Source: Streptomyces cinnabarinus (GTDB taxonomy: Bacteria; Actinomycetota; Actinomycetes; Streptomycetales; Streptomycetaceae). Taken from it: DNA of 64,000 nt. Below the pieces are notes generated by a model. The model ran no database searches, was not told the origin of the DNA, and saw nothing but the letters and a program-made list of their open reading frames with translations. Positions within the stretch are counted from its first letter, which is position 1. Each line of letters starts with the position of its first letter. Positions 52,042 to 59,720 of the stretch are shown piece after piece. The DNA is taken from assembly GCF_027270315.1 (NCBI RefSeq), contig NZ_CP114413.1:7254001-7318000 (forward strand). Direction: 5' to 3'. The translations under genes and the position numbers were made by a program.

Positions 52042-53109
52042 TCAGATCAGCGAGAGTTGAACCGGCTCGGACATCTGAGACTCGGTCAGCCGCGGCTCGG
52101 CCGCCTCCGGTTCACGGATCCGGCGGGGCATGCCCGCGCGCGTGGGGCCGATGCCGTACTCCTCGGCCAGTTCGTGCACCTGACGGGTGATCCGGCGCTG
52201 GTACCACTTCGGGGCGTAGGCGCCGTCCGCGTACAAGCGCTGGTAGCGGCGCACCAGATACGGGTGGTGCCGTTCCAGCCAGGCCATGAACCACTCCCGG
52301 GCGCCGGGCCGCAGATGCAGCACCAGCGGTGTCACCGAGGTCGCGCCTGCCGCCGCTATCGCCCTTACGGTGGCTCGCAGTTGGGCCGGGCTGTCGCTCA
52401 GGAACGGGATCACCGGAGCCATCAGCACCCCGCACCCGATGCCGTGCTCACCGAGGGTGCGCACGACCTCCAGGCGCCGTTCCGGAGCGGGCGTGCCCGG
52501 CTCCACGGTGCGCCACAGCTCGGCGTCGGTGAAGCCGACCGAGACGGAGATGCCGACGTCCGTCACCGCGGCCGCCTGCTTCAGCAGCTCCAGGTCGCGC
52601 AGGATGAGCGTGCCCTTGGTCAGGATCGAGAAGGGGTTGGCGTGGTCGCGCAGGGCGCCGATGATGCCCGGCATCAGCCGGTAGCGGCCCTCGGCCCGCT
52701 GGTAGCAGTCGACGTTCGTGCCCATCGCGATGTGCTCGCCGAGCCAGCGCCGCGAGCCGAGCTGGCGGCGCAGCAGCTCCGGGGCGTTCACCTTGACCAC
52801 GATCTGGGAGTCGAAGCCGAGCCCGGTGTCGAGGTCCAGATAGCTGTGGGTCTTGCGCGCGAAGCAGTACACACACGCGTGCGAGCAGCCGCGGTAGGGG
52901 TTCACCGTCCACTCGAAGGGCATGCGGGAGGCCCCCGGCACCCGGTTGATGATCGAGCGGGCCCGGATCTCGTGGAAGGTGATGCCACGGAACTCGGGGG
53001 TGTCGAAGGTACGGGTCGTGACCGCGTCGGCGCCGAACAGCGCGGCGTCGGCCCGGCTGTGTTCGGAGCCGCTGCGGTCCGACTCCAGGGCGAGGTTCTC
53101 CCAGCGCAT
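52042..53109 (-). CDS. Radical SAM protein, Rv2578c family
   Basis: 355 residues. The iron-sulfur motif is GCSHACVYCFARKTHSYL, CxxxCxxC with the cluster-binding Cys of radical SAM enzymes. The core resembles SplB-like/Rv2578c proteins (NPYRGCSHACVYC; ISVSVGFTDAELWRTVEPGTPAPERRLEVVRTL; MAPVIPFLSDSPAQL). The function of the family is unknown; a role in nucleic acid repair is sometimes suspected from the SplB similarity. Single gene. Confidence 0.92.
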   Translation of the reverse strand: MRWENLALESDRSGSEHSRADAALFGADAVTTRTFDTPEFRGITFHEIRARSIINRVPGASRMPFEWTVNPYRGCSHACVYCFARKTHSYLDLDTGLGFDSQIVVKVNAPELLRRQLGSRRWLGEHIAMGTNVDCYQRAEGRYRLMPGIIGALRDHANPFSILTKGTLILRDLELLKQAAAVTDVGISVSVGFTDAELWRTVEPGTPAPERRLEVVRTLGEHGIGCGVLMAPVIPFLSDSPAQLRATVRAIAAAGATSVTPLVLHLRPGAREWFMAWLERHHPYLVRRYQRLYADGAYAPKWYQRRITRQVHELAEEYGIGPTRAGMPRRIREPEAAEPRLTESQMSEPVQLSLI

Positions 53110-53257
53110 GAGCCCTCCTCGGTAGCACTGGCCACAGAATAGAACACATGTTCCCTTGATCGTGCGACCCCGATTTGGGCGGCCGGGTCACGGGGTGGTT
53201 GGCTTGCCCCGGCCCCGAGCGGGCCTGTCCCCGCAATTCACCTCACGGAGGAAGTCA

Positions 53258-53701
53258 ATGGCGCAGGTCGAAGCCGTCACGGAGCGGGTCGTCGCGGCGG
53301 ACGCGGAGAAGGTGTTCGACGCGCTCGCCGACTACAGCGGCACCCGCGAGAAGGTGCTGACCGAGCACTTCAGCGAGTACGAGGTGCGCGAGGGCGGTGA
53401 CGGCGAGGGCACCCTCGTCCACTGGAAGCTCCAGGCCACCAGCAAGCGCGTGCGCGACTGCCTCCTGGAGGTCAGCGAGCCCACCGACGGCGAGCTCGTC
53501 GAGAAGGACCGCAACTCCTCCATGGTCACCACCTGGCGGGTCACCCCGGCCGGCGAGGGCAGGTCCCGCGTCGTGGTCACCACCACCTGGCAGGGGGCCG
53601 GCGGTATCGGCGGCTTCTTCGAGAAGACCTTCGCCCCCAAGGGGCTCGGCCGGATCTACGGCGCCCTGCTGGACCGGCTCGCCGCCGAGGTCGAGAAGTA
53701 A
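53258..53701 (+). CDS. SRPBCC-family (START/polyketide-cyclase fold) protein
   Basis: 147 residues from ATG 53258 with GGAGGAA upstream. The helix-grip fold is suggested by AQVEAVTERVVAADAEKVFDALADYSGTREKVL, an alternating beta-strand middle, and a long C-terminal helix (FAPKGLGRIYGALLDRLAAEVEK). Such proteins bind hydrophobic ligands in a central cavity; ligand unknown. Confidence 0.88.
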   Translation: MAQVEAVTERVVAADAEKVFDALADYSGTREKVLTEHFSEYEVREGGDGEGTLVHWKLQATSKRVRDCLLEVSEPTDGELVEKDRNSSMVTTWRVTPAGEGRSRVVVTTTWQGAGGIGGFFEKTFAPKGLGRIYGALLDRLAAEVEK

Positions 53702-53849
53702 GTCCCCGGTGTCCGGGGGGTGTTGAACTCGCTCACCGGATCGAGTGGATCTCCCCGTGCCGCGCCGGATCGGCGTAACTCGTCGCGCTTGCTCGTAGTT
53801 GTCGCATTACGCGGGAATTGCGTGGCAGGTGCGACGAGGGGAGCGGTAC

Positions 53850-56237
53850 GTGGGCGGGACGACTCCGGTACAGGACCGACCGGTCGAGGCACCCCCCGAA
53901 CCGCCCACGACGCCACCGGCGGCCGATACCGAACTCAGCCCGCGCCGGGTCCGGTTGGTCTTCTTCGGGCTGATGCTCGCGCTGCTGCTGGCCGCGCTGG
54001 AGCAGATGATCGTCGCCACCGCGCTGCCGAAGATCGTCGGTGAGCTGCACGGCCTGGACCGGATGTCCTGGGCGATCACCGCCTACCTCCTCACCTCCAC
54101 CATCGGCCTGCCGGTCTACGGCAAGCTGGGCGACCTGCTCGGCCGTAAGGGCGTCTTCCAGTTCGCGATCGTGGTGTTCGTCGCCGGCTCCGCGCTCGCC
54201 GGGCGCGCCGAGACCATGGACCAGCTCATCGCCTACCGTGCCGTCCAGGGCGTCGGCGCGGGCGGGCTCATGATCGGGGTGCAGGCGATCATCGCCGACA
54301 TCGTGCCGGCCCGGCAGCGCGGCCGGTACATGGGACTGATCGGTGCCGCCTTCGGCCTCGCCTCCGTCGCGGGCCCGCTGCTCGGCGGCTACTTCACCGA
54401 CCACCTCTCCTGGCGCTGGTGCTTCTACTTCAACGTCCCGTTCGGGCTCGTGACGCTCGCCGTCGTCGCCGCGGTGCTGAAGCTGCCGAAGCCGACCGCC
54501 AGGCCCCGGCTCGACATCCTCGGCGCGCTGCTGCTCGCCGCCGCCTCCACCTGCCTGGTCCTGCTGACCAGTTGGGGCGGGACCGAGCACGCCTGGGGCT
54601 CGCGGGTCGTCCTCGGGCTCGGCGCGGGCGCGGCGGTGGCCACCGTGCTCTTCCTCGTCGCCGAGCGCTCCGCCGCCGAACCCCTCATCCCGCCGAGGCT
54701 GTTCAAGGACTCCGTCTTCAACGTCACGTCCCTGGTGGGCCTGGTGATCGGCGTCGCCCTGTTCGGCGCCGCCAGCTATCTGCCGACCTTCCTCCAGATG
54801 GTCGACGGGGCGTCAGCCACCGAGTCCGGGCTGCTGATGCTGCCCATGATGGGCGGTATCGTCGGCGCCTCCGTCGTCGCCGGGCAGCTCATCAGCCACA
54901 CCGGGCGGTACAAGGTCTACCCCGTGCTCGGCAGCGGCCTCTCCGTCGTCGGCATGTGGCTGCTGTCCCGCCTGGACACCGACACGCCCCGGCTGCACTA
55001 CAGCCTCTGGATGGCCGTGCTCGGCGCCGGGATCGGCATGGTGATGCCGGTCCTGATCCTCGCCGTGCAGAACTCCGTACGCCCCGCCGACCTCGGCACC
55101 GCCACCAGCGCCAACAACTACTTCCGGCAGATCGGCGGATCCGTCGGCGCCGCGATCTTCGGCACCCTCTTCGCCGACCGGCTCACCGACGCCCTCGCCG
55201 ACCGGCTGCCCGCCTCCGCGGGCGGCGGACTGCCCGGCCCCGAGTCCATCACCCCGCAGGCCGTCCACGCGCTGCCCCCGGGCCTGCGCGACGCCTACAT
55301 CCAGGCCTATGCCGACGCCATGCCGAGGATCTTCCTCTACCTCGTGCCGGTCCTCGTCCTCGGCCTGCTCATCGCCTTCTTCCTCAAGGAGAAACCGCTG
55401 GTGTCCCACCCCGCCGTCGAAACCGGGACCGCCGCGCCCGTCAACGCCCCCGTCCCGCAGACGCGTTCGCCGCACACCGCCGGAATCCCCGTCTGCGGCA
55501 CCGTGCAGCACCCCGACGGAACCGTCGTCCCGCGCGCCGCGCTCACCCTCATCGACGCCGTCGGAGCGCAGCTCGGTCGCGGCGCCAGCGGCGAGGACGG
55601 ACGGTACGCGCTGGCCACGCCCGGCTCCGGGGCGTACGTCCTGATCGCGGCCGCGGGCGGACACCAGCCGCAGGCCGTCTCGGTGACCGTCGGCGAGCGG
55701 CCGGTCGAGCTGGACGTGGTCCTCGGCGGCGCCGGACGGCTCGCGGGCGCGGTGGTCACCGCCGACGGAACTCCCGTACGGGAGGCGACCGTCACCCTCG
55801 CCGACGTGCACGGCGAGGTCGTCGCCACCACCCGCAGCGGACGCGAGGGCGGCTATGTCATCACCGAGCTGGTGGCCGGGGAGTACACCCTCGCCGCGAG
55901 CGCCCCCGCCTTCCGCCCGGCCGCCCTCCCGGTCACCGTGCAGGCCGCCCGGGAGACCCGGCAGGACATCGAACTCGCCGGGGGAGCCCTCCTGCGCGGC
56001 ACCGTCCGGGCGAGTGGCGGCCGGTCCGTCGAGGACGCACGGGTGACGCTGCTGGACGTGGCCGGGAACGTCGTCGACACGCTCACCACCGGACCGGACG
56101 GGAGGTTCCGCTTCGTCGACCTCTCCTCCGGCGAGTACACGGTGATCGCCGCGGGCTATCCGCCGGTCGCCACCGTGCTCCAGGTGGCCGGTGGTGGACG
56201 TACGGAACGGGATCTTCAGCTGGGCCACGAGGACTGA
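53850..56237 (+). CDS. MFS drug:H+ antiporter (DHA2-like) fused to carboxypeptidase-regulatory-like repeats
   Basis: 795 residues from GTG 53850, which has GGGGAG with six-base spacing. Residues about 30-520 are a 14-helix major facilitator: LLAALEQMIVATALPKIVGEL, GKLGDLLGRKGVFQ (motif A), YRAVQGVGAGGLMIG, and GLIGAAFGLASVAGPLLGGYFTDHLSWRWCFY (motif C). Residues about 545-795 contain three Ig-like beta repeats of the CarboxypepD_reg type (for example GTVQHPDGTVVPRAALTLIDAVGAQLG; GAVVTADGTPVREATVTLADVHGEVV; GTVRASGGRSVEDARVTLLDVAGNVV). Orientation suggests the repeats are cytoplasmic, which is unusual. Confidence 0.9.
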   Translation: MGGTTPVQDRPVEAPPEPPTTPPAADTELSPRRVRLVFFGLMLALLLAALEQMIVATALPKIVGELHGLDRMSWAITAYLLTSTIGLPVYGKLGDLLGRKGVFQFAIVVFVAGSALAGRAETMDQLIAYRAVQGVGAGGLMIGVQAIIADIVPARQRGRYMGLIGAAFGLASVAGPLLGGYFTDHLSWRWCFYFNVPFGLVTLAVVAAVLKLPKPTARPRLDILGALLLAAASTCLVLLTSWGGTEHAWGSRVVLGLGAGAAVATVLFLVAERSAAEPLIPPRLFKDSVFNVTSLVGLVIGVALFGAASYLPTFLQMVDGASATESGLLMLPMMGGIVGASVVAGQLISHTGRYKVYPVLGSGLSVVGMWLLSRLDTDTPRLHYSLWMAVLGAGIGMVMPVLILAVQNSVRPADLGTATSANNYFRQIGGSVGAAIFGTLFADRLTDALADRLPASAGGGLPGPESITPQAVHALPPGLRDAYIQAYADAMPRIFLYLVPVLVLGLLIAFFLKEKPLVSHPAVETGTAAPVNAPVPQTRSPHTAGIPVCGTVQHPDGTVVPRAALTLIDAVGAQLGRGASGEDGRYALATPGSGAYVLIAAAGGHQPQAVSVTVGERPVELDVVLGGAGRLAGAVVTADGTPVREATVTLADVHGEVVATTRSGREGGYVITELVAGEYTLAASAPAFRPAALPVTVQAARETRQDIELAGGALLRGTVRASGGRSVEDARVTLLDVAGNVVDTLTTGPDGRFRFVDLSSGEYTVIAAGYPPVATVLQVAGGGRTERDLQLGHED

Positions 56238-56381
56238 ACCGAACGATCGGCGCGCGGGTGTGCGCGCCGGGGCGCGGGCACCGACCAATTCCCCCGTTGC
56301 CGCACATCAGCAGGGACAGTCGCCGTACGGTGGTGTCGGCGGCGCAGCTCTTGCCAAGCCGTGGGGAGAGAGGCCTTGGCC

Positions 56382-58853
56382 ATGGACCGTGGCATCGAGA
56401 GGGACGCACCTCCCAGCCGCGGAGCTGGGAACGGCGCGACGGAACGCGCCACGAGCGGCCGTGTCCAGCTGGCCGTCGTGGTGGTGGACCGCGAGGGCCT
56501 GGTCTCGCACTGGAGCACCGGCGCCCGGCGACTGTTCGGCGCCGCCAGGGAGGAGGCGATCGGCCGGCCCGCCGCCGATCTGCTGCCGGTCTCCGGAGCG
56601 CTGCCGGAGGCTGCCGAAGTCACCCCCTACGGCGCCTACACGGCCTACGACGACCTCGGACCCGACCTGGAGTCCTCCCTCGACGGACGGCTCAACTTCC
56701 CCGCCGCGGGCCGCGCCCGCCTCACCGTCCCCGGCGACGACCGCTCCGACGTCCTGTGGTGGGCCTACCCCCTGGTCGGCCCCGGGCGGGAGCGGCTGCT
56801 GGTGCTCGCCGCCGACGCCGACGGACTGCGGCGCCAGGACCCGGACGGCACCGGACCCGACGGCATGGGCTGTGAGCGGATCGCCCCCGGGTTCGCCCTG
56901 CACACCGACTTCCCCGGCGCCGAGGAGCTGGCGGGCCGGCTGCCCGAGATCCTGCCCAGCATGAGCGTGGGCGAGAGCTCCCGCATCGTGGCGCAGATCC
57001 TCGAACTGGGCTATCCCGTCCTGGAGTTCAGCCAGAACGACCGGGTGCCCGTCACCCCCGACTGGGGTGTGCCGCGGCGCGCCGAGCGCAGGGCCCGCCG
57101 GGAGCGCGCCGCCCGCGCCGCCGTGCTCGGACTGCCCGCGCCCGAGGAGCGCCCCGAGGAGAGCGCGGACCTGGAGTACGCGGCGGTCCGCGAACACCTG
57201 GAGTTCCTCAACGAGGTGAGCGGCCGCATCGGCACCTCCCTCGACCTCTCCCGGACCATCGTCGAGGTCAGCAAGGCCGTCGTGCCCCGCTTCACCGATG
57301 TCGCGGGCACCTATCTGCGCGAACAGGTCGTCGCGGGCGAGGGGTTCCCCGACGGCGTGCCGGACACCACCACCATGTGGCACCGGGTCGCCCTTGAGCA
57401 CACCGACGAACCCGGCCGCTGGGACGACGTCGTGCCGGTCGGCGAGGCCATGCCGTTCCCCGCGCACACCCCGTTCTTCCAGTGCATGACCACCGGCGAG
57501 CCGGTGCTGGTGCCGCGGATCAGCGAGGAGATGGGCCACGCCATCGCCTCGCAGTTCGAGAAGCGCGACATCCGGCCGCTCATCACCCACCGCTCCATGC
57601 TGGTCGTACCGCTCAAGGCCCGCCATGTGGTGCTCGGCTTCATGATCCTGCTGCGCCACCCCGAGCGGCCCGTCTTCAACGACATGGACAGGGTCACCGG
57701 CGCCGAACTCGCCGCCCGCGCGGGCCTCGTGCTCGACAACGCCCGGATGTACACCTTCCAGGAGAGCGTCGCCGAGACCCTCCAGGACAGCATGCTGCCG
57801 CACATCCCGCCGCGCATGGCGGGCTGCGACATCGCCACCCGCTATCTGCCCGGCACCCTCCTCGGCCGGGTCGGCGGCGACTGGTTCGACTCGGTGAAAC
57901 TCCCCGGCGCCCGCACCGCCCTCGTGGTCGGCGACGTCATGGGCCACGGCCTCAACTCGGCCGCGATGATGGGCCAGTTGCGAACAGCCGTACAGACCAT
58001 GGCCGCCCTGGACCTGCCGCCCGCGCAACTCCTGCGCAACCTCGACGACCTCGCCCAGCGCCTCGGCGACACCTACCTCGCCACCTGTCTCTACGCCGTC
58101 TACGACCCGATCGCGAGCGAGTTGCACCTCGCCAACGCGGGCCATATCCCGCCGGTGCTGGTGCGTGCCGAGGACGGGCGCAGCGAACTGCTCGACCTGC
58201 CGACGGGCGCGCCCATAGGAGTCGGCGGGGTGCCGTTCGAGTCGATGCGGGTACGGGTGGAGCCCGGCGACCGGCTGGTGATGTGCACCGACGGCCTGGT
58301 CGAGATGCGCGGCGAGGACATCGGCGTGGGCCTGGCGACCCTGTGCGAGTCCGCCGCCCACCCGGCCGCGTCCATGGACGACGCCTGCGACACCATCATC
58401 CGCGCCCTCAACACCCGCGGCGGCCGCAAGGACGACGTCGCGCTGCTGATGGCCCGGCTCAACGGCATCGGGCCCGAGGACGTCACCGAGTGGCGGGTCG
58501 CCCGCGATCCCGTCCAGGTCGGCCGGGCCCGCGCCGTGGTCCGCGAGCAACTGCACGACTGGGGTCTGGACCGACTCGCCGACATCGCCGAACTGCTGGC
58601 CGGCGAGCTGGTCACCAACGCCCTGCGGCACTCCCAGGGCCGTCCGGTCGAGCTGCGCCTGGTCCGCGGCGACACCCTGCTGTGCGAGGTGGACGACGAC
58701 GACCACGAGCTGCCGACGCTGCTGAACGCCGGTCCGGCCGATGAGTTCGGCCGTGGGCTGCGCCTGGTGAGCACCCTCGCACGGGAGTGGGGCGCCAGCC
58801 GTACGAGTACCGGCAAGACCGTCTGGTTCGAACTGACGCTCCCAAGACGCTGA
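56382..58853 (+). CDS. Multidomain PP2C (SpoIIE) phosphatase with PAS, GAF and anti-sigma-like HATPase
   Basis: 823 residues from ATG 56382 after GAGAGG; GTG 56361 is possible. PAS-like sensor (about 30-165: VVVDREGLVSHWSTGARRLFGAAREEAIG), helical linker (about 170-260), GAF-like domain (about 270-440), SpoIIE phosphatase (about 450-665: GRVGGDWFDSVKLPGARTALVVGDVMGHGLNSAAMMGQLR; LVMCTDGLVEMRG; GRKDDVALLMARL), then an RsbW-like ATPase (about 690-820: ELLAGELVTNALRHSQG; DEFGRGLRLVSTLAREWG). One polypeptide thus contains both an anti-anti-sigma phosphatase and an anti-sigma kinase-like domain. The signal is unknown. Confidence 0.93.
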   Translation: MDRGIERDAPPSRGAGNGATERATSGRVQLAVVVVDREGLVSHWSTGARRLFGAAREEAIGRPAADLLPVSGALPEAAEVTPYGAYTAYDDLGPDLESSLDGRLNFPAAGRARLTVPGDDRSDVLWWAYPLVGPGRERLLVLAADADGLRRQDPDGTGPDGMGCERIAPGFALHTDFPGAEELAGRLPEILPSMSVGESSRIVAQILELGYPVLEFSQNDRVPVTPDWGVPRRAERRARRERAARAAVLGLPAPEERPEESADLEYAAVREHLEFLNEVSGRIGTSLDLSRTIVEVSKAVVPRFTDVAGTYLREQVVAGEGFPDGVPDTTTMWHRVALEHTDEPGRWDDVVPVGEAMPFPAHTPFFQCMTTGEPVLVPRISEEMGHAIASQFEKRDIRPLITHRSMLVVPLKARHVVLGFMILLRHPERPVFNDMDRVTGAELAARAGLVLDNARMYTFQESVAETLQDSMLPHIPPRMAGCDIATRYLPGTLLGRVGGDWFDSVKLPGARTALVVGDVMGHGLNSAAMMGQLRTAVQTMAALDLPPAQLLRNLDDLAQRLGDTYLATCLYAVYDPIASELHLANAGHIPPVLVRAEDGRSELLDLPTGAPIGVGGVPFESMRVRVEPGDRLVMCTDGLVEMRGEDIGVGLATLCESAAHPAASMDDACDTIIRALNTRGGRKDDVALLMARLNGIGPEDVTEWRVARDPVQVGRARAVVREQLHDWGLDRLADIAELLAGELVTNALRHSQGRPVELRLVRGDTLLCEVDDDDHELPTLLNAGPADEFGRGLRLVSTLAREWGASRTSTGKTVWFELTLPRR

Positions 58854-58997
58854 CCGGCCGCGGTGGAGCAGGGCGTACGCGGATCGAATGCGGCGTGAAG
58901 GAATGCGCCACGTCCTTGTAGCGGTGCCCCGGGCGCGATAGACCGTACTCGCCCGTCACTTCGTGGCGGTCTGGCGTCGCACCCTGGGGAGTTGGGC

Positions 58998-59720
58998 ATG
59001 AGCGTGACGAGTCGGTACCGGGAGGCCTGGGAGAGCTTCTGGCGGGAGGCCCCGGAGGAGCAGGGGGCGGTGTTCTGGGACGCGGAGCCGGTGCTGACCG
59101 TCGGTCTTCATCTGGCCCTGTTCGAACCGTACTTGACCGCGCCGACCCTGCCCCTGGTGGACCTGGGCTGCGGCAACGGCACCCAGACCCGGTTCCTCGC
59201 CGGCCGCTTCACGCATGTCGTCGGGGCCGATCTGTCCGTCGCGGCGATCGACCACGCCCGGCAGTCGGACCCCGCCGGGCTCGCCACCTACCGGATCCTG
59301 GACGCGGGCGAGAAGGACGAGGTGCAGACGCTGCACGCGGAGCTCGGCGACACCAATGTCTACATGCGGGGCGTGCTGCACCAGGCGGAGCCCGACGACC
59401 GGCAGGCGCTCGTGGACGGCATCGCCACCCTCGTCGGCACCCAGGGCCGGGCCTTCCTGGTCGAACTCGCCGAAGCCGCCAAGCCGGTCCTGATGGGACT
59501 CGCCCAGAGCCCCTCGGGCCCGCCGCCCAAGCTCGCCCCCGTCTTCCGGCACGGCATCGCCCCCGGCGAGGTCGCCGACGACGCGGTCCTGGACTATCTG
59601 CGCACGGCCGGGCTCTCCGTGCTGGCGTCGGGCGACATGCCCCTCGCCACCACGGAGTACACCCCGGACGGCGACCGCATCGAACTGCCGTCGAAGTGGG
59701 CCGTCGTCGGCCGCGCCTAA
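58998..59720 (+). CDS. Class I SAM-dependent methyltransferase
   Basis: 240 residues from ATG 58998 after GGGGAG. The SAM-binding motif I is LPLVDLGCGNGTQTRFLAGRFTHVVGADLS. The C-terminal half (PKLAPVFRHGIAPGEVADDAVLDYLRTAGLSVLASGDMPLATTEY) is not strongly conserved with well-known families. Substrate unknown. Its stop overlaps the convergent surface-protein gene by four bases (CTAA). Confidence 0.87.
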   Translation: MSVTSRYREAWESFWREAPEEQGAVFWDAEPVLTVGLHLALFEPYLTAPTLPLVDLGCGNGTQTRFLAGRFTHVVGADLSVAAIDHARQSDPAGLATYRILDAGEKDEVQTLHAELGDTNVYMRGVLHQAEPDDRQALVDGIATLVGTQGRAFLVELAEAAKPVLMGLAQSPSGPPPKLAPVFRHGIAPGEVADDAVLDYLRTAGLSVLASGDMPLATTEYTPDGDRIELPSKWAVVGRA

